Shown: positions 40,671 through 48,911, counted from the first letter of the stretch. The stretch: DNA of 64,000 nt from Cellulomonas shaoxiangyii (GCF_004798685.1 NZ_CP039291.1:558001-622000); one strand, 5' to 3'. Made by a program: numbers and translations. The notes: a model not told the origin generated them from the letters alone.

Positions 40671-41255
40671 GTGGCTCAGCCCGTTCTCGCCCGTCCCCGC
40701 ACGCCGGACACCGCCGCCCCGACCGGGCAGCCGCACGGCGGCGCCCCCGCCGCGACCTCCTCGACCCGATCCGTGCACCGCGTCGGGGTCGCCGGCCTCG
40801 ACGCCGCCCCCGGGGCCGTCGAGTTCCTGCTCGACGCGGAGTCCCTGACCGAGACCACCGTGGCCCTGGCCGCCGCCCGTGCGGACGTGATCCGGCTCGT
40901 GCACAGCGCGGTGCTCCCGACACCCGCAGCGGTGCGCGCGCTCGTCGACGTGCTCGCCGCCGAGATCGCCGCGGTCGGGCGCGACCGCACCGAGGTGCGC
41001 GTCGTGCTGCAGGTCGAGGCGGTCGTGGCCCGCGACGAGGCCGACGCGGCTCGCCGCCGGGAGGCGGTGACCTACGCCGAGGCGTTCTCGGGGGCGGTCT
41101 GGGCCTCCTCGGTCACGTGGCTGGTGGCGCCCGTCGAGCGCCTCGTGGCGGACGCGCACGCGCTCGCGGCCCGCGCGCAGGTCGACGCGGTGGAGCTCGC
41201 GCTGGTCGGGGCCTCGGCCGCCCTCGCGCCGGCCGTCGCCGCGGCCGCGGCCTGA
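40671..41255 (+). CDS. Uncharacterised protein downstream of Cys leader
   Basis: 194 residues. The Ala/Pro/Thr-rich first 34 residues look unstructured. The rest (VGVAGLDAAPGAVEFLLDAESLTETTVALAAARADVIRLV; RTEVRVVLQVEAVVARDEADAARRREAVTYAEAFSG; WLVAPVERLVADAHALAARAQVDAVELAL) weakly resembles part of a luciferase-like flavin monooxygenase, some of which serve organosulfur breakdown, but no active-site motif is visible. GAGG precedes the GTG. Regulation by the Cys-Cys leader suggests a sulfur role (inference). Confidence 0.65.
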   Translation: MAQPVLARPRTPDTAAPTGQPHGGAPAATSSTRSVHRVGVAGLDAAPGAVEFLLDAESLTETTVALAAARADVIRLVHSAVLPTPAAVRALVDVLAAEIAAVGRDRTEVRVVLQVEAVVARDEADAARRREAVTYAEAFSGAVWASSVTWLVAPVERLVADAHALAARAQVDAVELALVGASAALAPAVAAAAA

Positions 41256-41392
41256 CGCGGCCCGGGCGGCCGGCGCCGCGGCGGGGAGCGCCCGCCGGGT
41301 GGGACGCCCTCGGTGCGGGTGCAGCCCGGCCCGCCCCTGCCTAGCGTGGCGGGACGGGCGCCGCGGGGGCGCCGCGGCGACGGGAGGCACCC

Positions 41393-41899
41393 ATGGCGCA
41401 CGAGGCGCAGCACCTGGACCGCGAGGAGGGTGTCGCGAAGGTCGCGGAGCTCATCAAGGACGTGCGGATCGCGATGCTGACGACGATCGACCCGTCCGGT
41501 GCGCTGGTGAGCCGCCCGATGGCGGTGCAGGAGGTCGAGTTCGACGGCGACCTGTGGTTCTTCACCGAGCTCGACAGCCACAAGGCGGACGAGGTGCGCG
41601 GCGGCGGACCGGCGAACGCGGCGTTCGCCGGCTCGACGCACTGGGTGTCCGTCTCCGGCACGGCGGAGGTCGTGCGCGACCAGGCGAAGATCGAGGAGCT
41701 GTGGGGCGCGGCCGCGCAGGCCTGGTTCCCGGACGGCCCGGCGTCGCCCGGCGTCGCCCTCATCAAGCTCGAGGCCGAGAGCGCGGAGTACTGGGACAGC
41801 CCCGGGGGCCGCCTCGCGACGGTCCTCAGCCTCGCGAAGGCGAGGGTCACGGGCGAGCGGTACGACGGCGGCGACAACGTCGAGGTCGACCTCAGCTGA
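41393..41899 (+). CDS. Pyridoxamine 5'-phosphate oxidase-like flavin protein
   Basis: 168 residues, split-beta-barrel flavin/F420-binding family, general stress protein 26 type. VAKVAELIKDVRIAMLTTIDPSGALVSRPMAVQEVEFDGDLWFFTELDSHKADE is diagnostic, followed by HWVSVSGTAEVVRDQAKIEELW. Likely an FMN- or F420-binding reductase of unknown substrate. Convergent with the UvrA-like gene, 11 bp between stops. Confidence 0.88.
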   Translation: MAHEAQHLDREEGVAKVAELIKDVRIAMLTTIDPSGALVSRPMAVQEVEFDGDLWFFTELDSHKADEVRGGGPANAAFAGSTHWVSVSGTAEVVRDQAKIEELWGAAAQAWFPDGPASPGVALIKLEAESAEYWDSPGGRLATVLSLAKARVTGERYDGGDNVEVDLS

Positions 41900-41910
41900 T
41901 CGCCCACCGG

Positions 41911-44190
41911 TCAGGCCGGTGCGCCGACCAGTCCGTGCCGCACGGCCAGCGCCCGCCCGGTCAGCGACGTGTCGGCGTCGACCAGCGCTGCCGGCGGACC
42001 GCTGAACACGACCGTCCCGCCCTCCGACCCGGCGCCCGGGCCCATGTCGAGCACGTGGTCGGCCCGCGAGACCACGTCGAGGTTGTGCTCGATGACGACC
42101 ACGGTGGACCCGGCGTCGACGAACCGGTCGAGCAGGGCGATGAGCCGGTCGACGTCCGCCATGTGCAGGCCGCTCGTGGGCTCGTCGAGCACGTACAGGT
42201 CGGCGGGGGAGCCGAGCTCGATGGCGAGCTTGAGGCGCTGGCGCTCACCGCCGGACAGCGTCGAGAGCGGCTGCCCGAGCGTGAGGTAGCCGATGCCGAC
42301 GGCGTCGAGCGCGGACAGGATCGCCGCGATCGGCTTCTCGGCGCGCTCGGTGAAGAACTCCCGGGCGTCGGCGACGGACATCTCCAGCACGTCGGCGATG
42401 GACCGCCCGCGCAGGGTCAGGCCGAGCACCTCCTCGGTGAACCGGCGCCCGCCGCACGTCTCGCACGGGCTCTTCATCGGCTCGAGCGTGCCCAGGTCCG
42501 TGTAGATGATGCCGAGGCCGTTGCACGCCGGGCACGCGCCCTCGGAGTTCGCGCTGAACAGCGCCGGCTTGACGCCGTTGGCCTTGGCGAACGCCTTGCG
42601 GACGTGGTCGGCCATGCCCGTGTACGTCGCGGGGTTGGACCGCCGTGACCCCCGCGTCGTCGCCTGGTCGACGACGACGGCGTCCGGGTGCTGGCGGGGC
42701 AGGACGCCCCGCACGAGCGAGCTCTTGCCGGACCCGGCGACGCCGGTGACCGCCACCAGCACGCCGGTCGGGATCTCGACCGTGACGTCGTGCAGGTTGT
42801 GCAGCGTCGCGTGCTCGACCCGCAGCGAGCCGGTCGGCGTGCGCGGCTCCGTCTTGAGCGGCTGGTGGCGCGCCATGTGCTCACCCGTCACGGTGCCGGA
42901 CGCCAGCAGGCCCTCGACGTCGCCCTCGTAGACGACGCGGCCGCCCGCGGCGCCGGCCCCGGGGCCGACGTCGACCACGTGGTCCGCGATCTCGATGACC
43001 TCGGGCTTGTGCTCGACGACGAGCACCGTGTTGCCCTTGTCGGCCAGGGCCCGCAGCAGCTCGTTCATGCGGTGCACGTCGTGCGGGTGCAGGCCGGTGC
43101 TGGGCTCGTCGAAGACGTACGTGACGTCCGTGAGGGCGGAGCCGAGGTGGCGGACCATCTTCACGCGCTGCGACTCCCCGCCGGACAGGGTGGTGCTCTC
43201 GCGCGAGAGGCTGAGGTAGCCGAGCCCGATGCGCACGAGCGCGTCGAGCCGGTCGGCGATGTCGTCGAGCAGCGGGCGGTACTCCGGGGCGTCGAGGCCG
43301 CGGACCCACCGCGCCAGCTCGCTGACCTGCATCGACGTGCACTCGGCGATGGACCGGCCGGCGACCAGGCTGCCGAGCGCGGCGGCGCTCAGGCGGGCGC
43401 CGCCGCAGTCCGGGCAGGCGCCGCGCGTCGAGATCCGCTCGACCGCCGTGCGCACGTGCCCCTGCAGCTGCTCGGGGTTCTTGGCCAGGTACGAGCGGCG
43501 GAGCTTGCTGATGAGGCCCTCGTACGTGAAGGACGCGCCGCCGACGTCGATCTTCGGGGCCTTGCCGTCCGGCCCGTGCAGCAGGATCCGGCGCTGCTCG
43601 GGGGTGTACGTGCCGACCTTCGCGTCGGGGTCGAAGAAGCCCGACATCACGAAGATCTTCCAGTACCACCCGCCGGCCTGGTAGTTCGGGAAGTCGATGG
43701 CGCCCTCGTTGAGGCTGAGGTGCGGCCGGACGAGCGCGTCCTCGTCGATCGCCGCGACGGAGCCGACGCCCTCGCACGCGGGGCACCAGCCGCGGGGGTC
43801 GTTGAACGAGAACGCCGTCGGCGTGCCGAGCGAGGGCGTGCCGAGCCGGGCCCACAGGCGGCGCAGCATGGCGTACGCGTCGGTCACCGTGCCGACCGTC
43901 GAGCGCGCGTTGCCGCCCATCGGCTCCTGGTCGACGACGATCGACGCGGTGAGCCCCGTGAGGGAGTCGGCGTCGGGCTGCGCGCTCTGCGGCAGGAAGT
44001 TCTGCACGAACGCGCTGTGCGTCTCGTTGAGCAGGCGCTGCGACTCCGCGGCGATCGTGTCGAAGGCGATCGAGGACTTGCCGGAGCCGGAGACCCCCGT
44101 GAACACGGTGAGCCGGCGCTTGGGGACGTCGAGGTCGACGTCCTGCAGGTTGTTCTCGCGAGCACCGCGGATGGCGATGACGTCGGGCAC
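41911..44190 (-). CDS. UvrA-like ABC ATPase (drug-resistance type)
   Basis: 759 residues, shorter than repair UvrA (about 950), matching the UvrA paralogs linked to intercalating-drug tolerance such as DrrC. Two ABC modules: Walker A GVSGSGKSSIAFDTI and GVAGSGKSSLVRGVL; signature TTLSGGESQRVKMVRHLGS and LSTLSGGERQRLKLAIELGS; Walker B YVFDEPSTGLHPHDV and YVLDEPTSGLHMADV. Zinc-finger cysteines are present (WCPACEGVG, ACPDCGGARL, ACPACNGLG, CETCGGRRF). GAGGAG before GTG 44190 decides the start. No transporter membrane part is present. It probably strips or scans DNA-bound ligands. Confidence 0.92.
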   Translation of the reverse strand: MPDVIAIRGARENNLQDVDLDVPKRRLTVFTGVSGSGKSSIAFDTIAAESQRLLNETHSAFVQNFLPQSAQPDADSLTGLTASIVVDQEPMGGNARSTVGTVTDAYAMLRRLWARLGTPSLGTPTAFSFNDPRGWCPACEGVGSVAAIDEDALVRPHLSLNEGAIDFPNYQAGGWYWKIFVMSGFFDPDAKVGTYTPEQRRILLHGPDGKAPKIDVGGASFTYEGLISKLRRSYLAKNPEQLQGHVRTAVERISTRGACPDCGGARLSAAALGSLVAGRSIAECTSMQVSELARWVRGLDAPEYRPLLDDIADRLDALVRIGLGYLSLSRESTTLSGGESQRVKMVRHLGSALTDVTYVFDEPSTGLHPHDVHRMNELLRALADKGNTVLVVEHKPEVIEIADHVVDVGPGAGAAGGRVVYEGDVEGLLASGTVTGEHMARHQPLKTEPRTPTGSLRVEHATLHNLHDVTVEIPTGVLVAVTGVAGSGKSSLVRGVLPRQHPDAVVVDQATTRGSRRSNPATYTGMADHVRKAFAKANGVKPALFSANSEGACPACNGLGIIYTDLGTLEPMKSPCETCGGRRFTEEVLGLTLRGRSIADVLEMSVADAREFFTERAEKPIAAILSALDAVGIGYLTLGQPLSTLSGGERQRLKLAIELGSPADLYVLDEPTSGLHMADVDRLIALLDRFVDAGSTVVVIEHNLDVVSRADHVLDMGPGAGSEGGTVVFSGPPAALVDADTSLTGRALAVRHGLVGAPA

Positions 44191-44300
44191 GGCTGCTCCT
44201 CGGGTGGCGGTGGGCGGCACGGCGGTACCGACCCGTGCGTGGCCCCCGACTCATCGGGTGCACGGGCCGGCGGACGCGGCGTCGAGCGTACGGTCGACGT

Positions 44301-44360
44301 GCTGTCGACGTGCACCCTGGTTTTCGCGGAGCTGTCGAGATGCAAGATGGTTTGGCTAGA
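44301..44360 (+). repeat. Two 30-bp direct repeats with TGTCGA/TGCA core
   Basis: GCTGTCGACGTGCACCCTGG (44301-44320) and GCTGTCGAGATGCAAGATGG (44331-44350) repeat at a 30-bp period, each followed by TTT. The second, read on the minus strand, gives CATCTTGCATCTCGACA, which matches the elements at 45043 and 45931. It lies between the UvrA-like and 2'-5' RNA-ligase-like genes. Confidence 0.75.
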
Positions 44361-44462
44361 CGGCGTCCATAGTCTGACCACTCAGTCGCGCGGCCCCCCC
44401 GACGACGACGAGGACGCCAGCACGCCCAGGGCTCGCTTGATTGGTATCGGTCGCGAGCGTGA

Positions 44463-44945
44463 CTACCCGGTTCGAAGCGGATAGCGCTCAAGCACTTCCA
44501 CGATGTCGTCCGACCACCAGGCGAGCGTCACCTCGTCTGCGGTCGCGCTGATGGGTAGCAGCTCCCTCAGGATCGCCACGTCGGTCTCGGGGAGTGCCTC
44601 GCCTATGGACAGGTGAGGCACGACCTCGTCGAACATCCCGCCGTACGGCGGCCACTGCGGAAAGGCCGCGGAGAAGATCTCCGTGAGCCGGGTGAACGGC
44701 GCGCCAGGGTCGGGCACCAGGTAGGTGAGTCCGCCGGCGAAGCGGCCGACCGCGGAGAGCTTGAAGCCAAATGCTCGGACGGGAGCCAGGAGCTCGCGGA
44801 TGGTGCCGACGAGGGTTTCATCGACGTCGGACCGATCGACGAACGGTCCGAGCAACGTGACGTGGGGGCACACGGGCGCGACCTCGAGCCGCGCAGCGAT
44901 CGACTCCAGCGCTGGAACGGGAACCTGGATCACCGTGTGCCCCAT
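44463..44945 (-). CDS. 2'-5' RNA ligase/cyclic phosphodiesterase-like protein
   Basis: 160 residues, 2H phosphoesterase family. H-x-T/S motifs: HVTLLGPF (first) and HLSIGEAL (second), with the strand HTVIQVPVPALESIAARL at the N-terminus. An upstream in-frame ATG at 44963 exists; the second ATG at 44945 gives the usual family start MGHTVIQVPVP and I chose it. Members process 2',3'-cyclic or 2'-5' phosphodiester bonds in RNA. Base composition is lower in GC than the surroundings. It is the only gene in the interval 44360-45043 between repeat copies. Confidence 0.85.
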   Translation of the reverse strand: MGHTVIQVPVPALESIAARLEVAPVCPHVTLLGPFVDRSDVDETLVGTIRELLAPVRAFGFKLSAVGRFAGGLTYLVPDPGAPFTRLTEIFSAAFPQWPPYGGMFDEVVPHLSIGEALPETDVAILRELLPISATADEVTLAWWSDDIVEVLERYPLRTG

Positions 44946-45042
44946 GCCCACCAGTCTGCCCATGAAGGCGCGGATGGACCGACGCAGCTTGCGGGCGGAC
45001 CTGTCCGGACGGCTGGGCCGTCAACGCACGACGCCTGACGCC

Positions 45043-45071
45043 GGTCAATCTGTCCTGCATTTCGACACCAG
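45043..45071 (+). repeat. TGCATTTCGACA element, copy 2
   Basis: 29-bp segment beginning GGTCAATCTGTCCTGCATTT (45043-45062), then CGACACCAG. 25 of 29 bases equal the element at 45931-45959. CAGAAT at its right end lies 6 bp before the GNAT ATG and may be the -10 of a leaderless transcript. Confidence 0.8.
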
Positions 45072-45080
45072 AATGGGCCG

Positions 45081-45863
45081 ATGGACTTGAGCCCCGGCGA
45101 ACACGCCGTGTACCACCGCAGCCGCCTGGCCTTCGGCGCGGCCACAGCAGCGGGTCTGCCGGGACGCTTCGAGGCGTTCGAGCTCGGGGGCCTACGGGCG
45201 CTGCTGACCAACTCGCCTGGGTTGGGGTTCCTGAACTCGGTGACCGGGGCGAACGCGCGGACGGTTGCAGCTCTTCGGGAGGTCGTTGCAGTCTTCACGG
45301 CCGCCGGTGCTCCGCTACCCGCGGTGGTGGGTACCTCAGGCGATCTCCCCTCGGCTGAGCGGCTGAGCGATCTTCGTGCGGCCCCCGGCCCTGTCCGACC
45401 GATCGCGGTGCTCGATCCGAGAAGCCGTGACGAACGTGTCGCCCCGAGCGACCACCTGCAGGTGCGACCGGCGGTGGGCGAGGACCTGGCGACCTTCTTC
45501 GAGGTGCTCTCCGCCGGCTACGCGGCACCGGTCGACGTTGACCGGTTCCTCGTCGCCGAACACTCGGACCCGAAGGTGCTGCGTTTCATGGCCTGGAAGG
45601 AAGACCGGCCCGTGGCAGCGGCGGCGATGTCACTGCACGACGACGTGGCGGTTCTGGGAGGAGCGGCGACCCTGCCGACCCACAGAAGCTGCGGGGCGCA
45701 GACCGCACTGCTGCACAGCCGCCTCGACGCAGCAGCAGCCGCCGGTGCCCGCGGCGCTGTGGCGACTGCGGCCCCGGGCTCTCCCAGCGTCCGCAACCTG
45801 GCCCGCAATGGCTTCACCGTGCACCTACGCCGCAGTTGGCTCCTCGCTCCCGCCGAGGTGTGA
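45081..45863 (+). CDS. GNAT N-acetyltransferase in repeat-bounded unit
   Basis: 260 residues. The N-terminal half (MDLSPGEHAVYHRSRLAFGAATAAGLPGRF, GLRALLTNSPGLGFLNSVTGAN) is a substrate-side domain. The C-terminal half has a GNAT-like strand/loop (AVLGGAATLPTHRSCGAQTALLHSRLDAAAAAGA) and LARNGFTVHLRRSW. The acetyl-CoA loop HRSCGAQ departs from the usual RxxGxG/A, so activity is uncertain. No ribosome-binding site precedes the ATG; the element at 45043-45071 probably supplies the promoter. It lies between two copies of that repeat, as a single gene. Confidence 0.82.
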   Translation: MDLSPGEHAVYHRSRLAFGAATAAGLPGRFEAFELGGLRALLTNSPGLGFLNSVTGANARTVAALREVVAVFTAAGAPLPAVVGTSGDLPSAERLSDLRAAPGPVRPIAVLDPRSRDERVAPSDHLQVRPAVGEDLATFFEVLSAGYAAPVDVDRFLVAEHSDPKVLRFMAWKEDRPVAAAAMSLHDDVAVLGGAATLPTHRSCGAQTALLHSRLDAAAAAGARGAVATAAPGSPSVRNLARNGFTVHLRRSWLLAPAEV

Positions 45864-45930
45864 GCTCCGGGACAGTTCGACCGACCGCGTCCGCGGAGGG
45901 GTGGCTGGTCAGAGTTGGACGCTCAGAGCT

Positions 45931-45959
45931 GGTCAATCTGTCTTGCATCTCGACACGTG
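45931..45959 (+). repeat. TGCATCTCGACA element, copy 3
   Basis: 29-bp segment beginning GGTCAATCTGTCTTGCATCT (45931-45950), then CGACACGTG. It aligns with 45043-45071 (25 of 29) and, inverted, with 44333-44350. No gene starts immediately after it; metZ ends 78 bp downstream on the other strand. Confidence 0.8.
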
Positions 45960-45968
45960 CAGGTGCAG

Positions 45969-46004
45969 GGTCGCCCCCGTAGCGGTCACGGGGTGGCCGC
46001 GACC
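45969..46004 (-). terminator. Hairpin after metZ
   Basis: Inverted repeat GGTCGC/GCGACC at the ends (45969-45974, 45999-46004) with an inner CCCCGT/ACGGGG pairing, 33 bp beyond the metZ stop. No T tract. Confidence 0.5.
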
Positions 46005-46036
46005 AGGCGCCCGGCTCCCGGGCCGATGTGCCCGCC

Positions 46037-47296
46037 TCAGGCGCGCAGCGTGCCCAGGCCCCGCTCGAGGTCGTCGCGGAGGTCCTCGACGTCCTCGAGG
46101 CCGATCGACAGCCGCACGGTCGACTCGGCGATCCCGACCGCCGCGCGACCGGCGGCACCGAGCTTGCGGTGCGTCGTCGTCGCCGGGTGCGTGACGATCG
46201 ACTTCGCGTCGCCGAGGTTGTTGGAGATGTCGATGACCTGCAGCGCGTCGAGCACGCCGAACGTCGTCTTCTTCGCGAGGTCCGGCGTCGCGCCCTCGGG
46301 CACGGCGAGGTCGAACGTCACCACGGTGCCGCCGCCGGTCTGCTGCGCGCGCGCCAGGTCGTGCTGCGGGTGCGAGGGCAGGAACGGGTAGCGCACGCGG
46401 GCGACGCCGGGGTGCCGCTCGAGCCACGTCGCGAGCGTCAGCGCGGACGCCGCCTGGTGCCGCACGCGCACGCTCAGCGTCTCGAGGCCCTTGAGCAGCA
46501 CCCACGCGTTGAAGGCCGACAGCGACGGGCCGGTGTTGCGAACCAGCGTCTGCACGGGTCCGTGCACGAACTCGGCGGAACCGAGGATCGCGCCGCCGAG
46601 CACGCGCCCCTGCCCGTCGATGTGCTTGGTCGCGGAGTACACGACGACGTCCGCGCCGTGCTCGAGCGGCCGGGAGAACACCGGGGTCGCGAAGACGTTG
46701 TCGACGACGACCGTCGCGCCGGCCGCGTGCGCGAGGCGGCTCACCGTCGCGATGTCGACCAGGTCCTGCATCGGATTGGACGGCGTCTCGAAGAAGACGA
46801 CGTCGGCCGGTGCCGCGAGCGCCTCCTCCCACTGCGCGGGCACGTGCCCGTCGACGTAGTCGGTGCGCACGCCCCACTTCGCGAGGATCTCCTCGAAGAC
46901 CACGAGGGACGAGCCGAACAGCGCCCGGGACGCCACGACGCGCGACCCGGACCGCACGAGGGCGGCCAGCGTGGTGAAGACCGCGGACATGCCGGTCGCG
47001 GTCGCGTAGCAGGCCTCGGCCCCCTCGAGCAGCCGCAGGCGCTCCTCGAACGTCGAGACCGTCGGGTTGCCGTACCGCGAGTAGAGGAACCGGTCGACCT
47101 CGCCCGCGAAGCCCGCCTCGGCGTCGGCCGCCGACGGGTACGCGTACCCCTGCGTCAGGAACACGGCCTCGGACAGCTCGCCGAACTCGCTGCGGACGAG
47201 CCCGCCGCGCACCGCCAGGGTGTCGGGCCGCAGCGCGGTGCGGTCGGTGCGGCGGTCGTCCCAGTCGCCGGGACCGGGCACGCGGCGCGTGCTCAC
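46037..47296 (-). CDS. metZ: O-succinylhomoserine sulfhydrylase
   Basis: 419 residues, Cys/Met-metabolism PLP enzyme. O-succinyl(acetyl)homoserine + sulfide to homocysteine. Motifs: FLYSRYGNPTVSTFEERL, EACYATATGMSAVFTTLAAL, FFETPSNPMQDLVDI, VYSATKHIDGQGRVLGG (PLP Lys in SATKH), NTGPSLSAFNAWVLLKGLETL and THPATTTHRKLG. The GTG overlaps the rhodanese stop (GTGA), so the gene is coupled to the upstream rhodanese and to the SAM-I riboswitch. The alternative calls metB/metY are less likely, given the IDGQGRVLGG and SNPMQDLVDI details. Confidence 0.93.
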   Translation of the reverse strand: MSTRRVPGPGDWDDRRTDRTALRPDTLAVRGGLVRSEFGELSEAVFLTQGYAYPSAADAEAGFAGEVDRFLYSRYGNPTVSTFEERLRLLEGAEACYATATGMSAVFTTLAALVRSGSRVVASRALFGSSLVVFEEILAKWGVRTDYVDGHVPAQWEEALAAPADVVFFETPSNPMQDLVDIATVSRLAHAAGATVVVDNVFATPVFSRPLEHGADVVVYSATKHIDGQGRVLGGAILGSAEFVHGPVQTLVRNTGPSLSAFNAWVLLKGLETLSVRVRHQAASALTLATWLERHPGVARVRYPFLPSHPQHDLARAQQTGGGTVVTFDLAVPEGATPDLAKKTTFGVLDALQVIDISNNLGDAKSIVTHPATTTHRKLGAAGRAAVGIAESTVRLSIGLEDVEDLRDDLERGLGTLRA

Positions 47297-47736
47297 GGCT
47301 GCACCCACGGCAGGCCGGCGGCGCGCCAGCCCTCGTGGCCGCGGTGGCCGTCCGGGCCCGTCGCGCCCTCGAACCCCTCGAGCACGTTGTACGCCGGGCC
47401 GTACCCGGCGGCCGTGGCGGCCTGCGCGGCGCCGATCGAGCGCTGGCCGGACCGGCAGAGGAACACGACCGGCCGGCCGTCCCCGGGCGTGACGCCCGTG
47501 GCCGCGAGCTGGTCGAGGAACCGCGGGTTCGGGCGGCCCGACGGGTACGACACCCACTCGACCAGCGCCGCCTGGCGGCCGACCGTGCGCAGGTCGGGCA
47601 CGCCGACGTAGCGCCACTCGGCGTCGGTGCGGACGTCGACGAGCACGGCGTCGGGGTCCTGGCTCAGGAGCTCCCACGCCTCGGTCGGCGTGAGGTCGCC
47701 GGCGTAGCCGTCGGCGGGACGTGGCTGCACGGTCAT
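47293..47736 (-). CDS. Rhodanese-like domain protein
   Basis: 147 residues, a single rhodanese domain: LTPTEAWELLSQDPDAVLVDVRTDAEW, active-site Cys in VFLCRSGQRSIGAAQAAT, and a C-terminal GYGPAYNVLEGFEG. It probably moves persulfide sulfur. First gene of a two-gene operon with metZ; rhodanese genes directly before metZ recur in actinobacteria and proteobacteria, suggesting sulfur delivery to homocysteine synthesis. Preceded by the S-box riboswitch. Confidence 0.92.
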   Translation of the reverse strand: MTVQPRPADGYAGDLTPTEAWELLSQDPDAVLVDVRTDAEWRYVGVPDLRTVGRQAALVEWVSYPSGRPNPRFLDQLAATGVTPGDGRPVVFLCRSGQRSIGAAQAATAAGYGPAYNVLEGFEGATGPDGHRGHEGWRAAGLPWVQP

Positions 47737-47743
47737 GCGTCCT

Positions 47744-47840
47744 CCATCGGTCCTGGCGGTAGCACCCTCGTCCGGGCCCGTGCGGGTCCCGCGGGTTGCT
47801 GCGGCGTCGTCGAGCCAGATCTCTCGGCCGCTCTGGATGG
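47744..47840 (-). promoter_or_regulatory. SAM-I (S-box) riboswitch
   Basis: On the minus strand the leader reads CCATCCAGAGCGGCCGAGAG, then ATCTGGCTCG, GCCGCAGCAACC, GGGTGCTACC and GCCAGGACCGATGG. These are the S-box blocks AGAG, GAGGGA-like, GCAACC and GGTGCTA, closed by P1 pairing of CCATC (47836-47840) with GATGG (47744-47748). It ends 8 bp before the rhodanese ATG and should switch rhodanese-metZ by S-adenosylmethionine. Confidence 0.88.
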
Positions 47841-47900
47841 TCGCCGGCGATGCTACGGCAGGCGCGCGGGCGCCGGTCGGCCCGTCTCACCGACGTCGCG

Positions 47901-48338
47901 TCACGTCACGTCGGTGACCGCCGGCCGCCAGCGCAGCCCGGGGAACCGGGCGAAGTCGCGGTCCTGCGACACCCACGTGGCGCCGTGCTCGACCGCGACG
48001 GCGGCGTGCTGGGCGTCCGCCACGAGGTTCCCGCGCGCGTCCGCGTCGCGGCACAGCCGGGTGACCAGGTCCCAGTGGCGCGCGCCCGGCGCGACGCGGA
48101 CGACGTCCGGGTGGCTGCGCAGCGCCTCCACCTGGGTGAGCGCCTCGGCGAGCGGGGTGGGCCGGGCGAAGACCCGCGGATGGGTCAGGACGCGCACCGT
48201 CCCCCCGAGCACCGCGTCGGTCACGCCGAGGGTCTCCGGGCCCGCCACGGCCTCCTCCAGCCAGGCACGCAGGGCGTCGTGGCGCGGGGCGTCCGCGCGG
48301 AACGCGCCCACGAGCACGTTCACGTCCGGCAGGATCAC
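47901..48338 (-). CDS. vapC: PIN-domain toxin, VapC-like
   Basis: 145 residues. PIN ribonuclease with acidic residues D5 in VILPDVNVLVGAF, a Glu in ALTQVEAL, and Asp in LVADAQHAAVAVEHGATWVSQDRDF. It cleaves specific RNAs in the VapBC toxin-antitoxin type. GTG start overlaps the antitoxin stop (GTGA), so the two are co-translated, antitoxin first. Confidence 0.9.
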   Translation of the reverse strand: MILPDVNVLVGAFRADAPRHDALRAWLEEAVAGPETLGVTDAVLGGTVRVLTHPRVFARPTPLAEALTQVEALRSHPDVVRVAPGARHWDLVTRLCRDADARGNLVADAQHAAVAVEHGATWVSQDRDFARFPGLRWRPAVTDVT

Positions 48339-48580
48339 CGGCCCTCCAGCACGTCCACGAGCGCGGCGGAGTCGTCGAGGTCGACGCCGGGCGCGAGCCC
48401 GCCCGATCCGCACGGCGTCACCACGAACGGGGTGCGGGCGCCGGCCTGCTCCGCGCGGTACCGGGCCAACGCGTCACGCAGCGCCTCCTCGACCACCGAG
48501 GTCACCGTGCGGCCGGTCGCCGCCGCGGTCGTCCGCACCTCGCGGTAGAGGTCGTCCGGCAGGTTCAGCGTCGTGCGCAT
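48335..48580 (-). CDS. vapB: RHH antitoxin, VapB-like
   Basis: 81 residues. Ribbon-helix-helix N-terminus MRTTLNLPDDLYREVRTTAAATGRTVTSVVEEALRDAL is followed by a toxin-binding tail (PFVVTPCGSGGLAPGVDLDDSAALVDVLEG). The in-frame start further upstream (48601) is less likely than the ATG at 48580, since MRTTLNL is the family start. Two GATATG repeats lie within 60 bp upstream and may be its operator. Confidence 0.9.
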   Translation of the reverse strand: MRTTLNLPDDLYREVRTTAAATGRTVTSVVEEALRDALARYRAEQAGARTPFVVTPCGSGGLAPGVDLDDSAALVDVLEGR

Positions 48581-48911
48581 ACGCGAAGCATATCCGCACA
48601 TTGCGCTTTCATATCACCGCCTTGCTACAGCATGGATACGCTCAGCGACTTCGTGAGCTCGCGGCCTGACACCACGCTGCGCAAGGTCATCAAGACCTCA
48701 TCGACAACGCCTGGCGACCAGATCGCCGACCGCCCACCCGCTACTAGATCGACAGCACGACCGGGAAGCGCCCGGCAGGGACCACCGCGCCGGCTCACTG
48801 GACGACCAACACGACGTCGCGCCTGCCGCCAGCGCCAGCTCGCCCGGGGGCTCTCGGCCGCTCAGCTCACCCCGGCCGCACCCACCAGGGCGAAACCACC
48901 CGCCCGCCCTC
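48581..48911. other. 331-bp gap, no gene recognised
   Basis: Gap between vapB and the CoiA-like gene. Besides the vapB promoter region (GATATG repeats at 48590-48615 on the minus strand) I see no coding signal, RNA or repeat that stands out. Somewhat lower GC at its left end. Confidence 0.6.

Noticed and set aside
44463..44480. CCGGTTCGAAGCGG, resembling a tRNA T-arm and possible attachment site
   Set aside because: The flanks do not form the 5-bp T stem or an acceptor stem, and the bases code for the C-terminus of the RNA-ligase-like protein.
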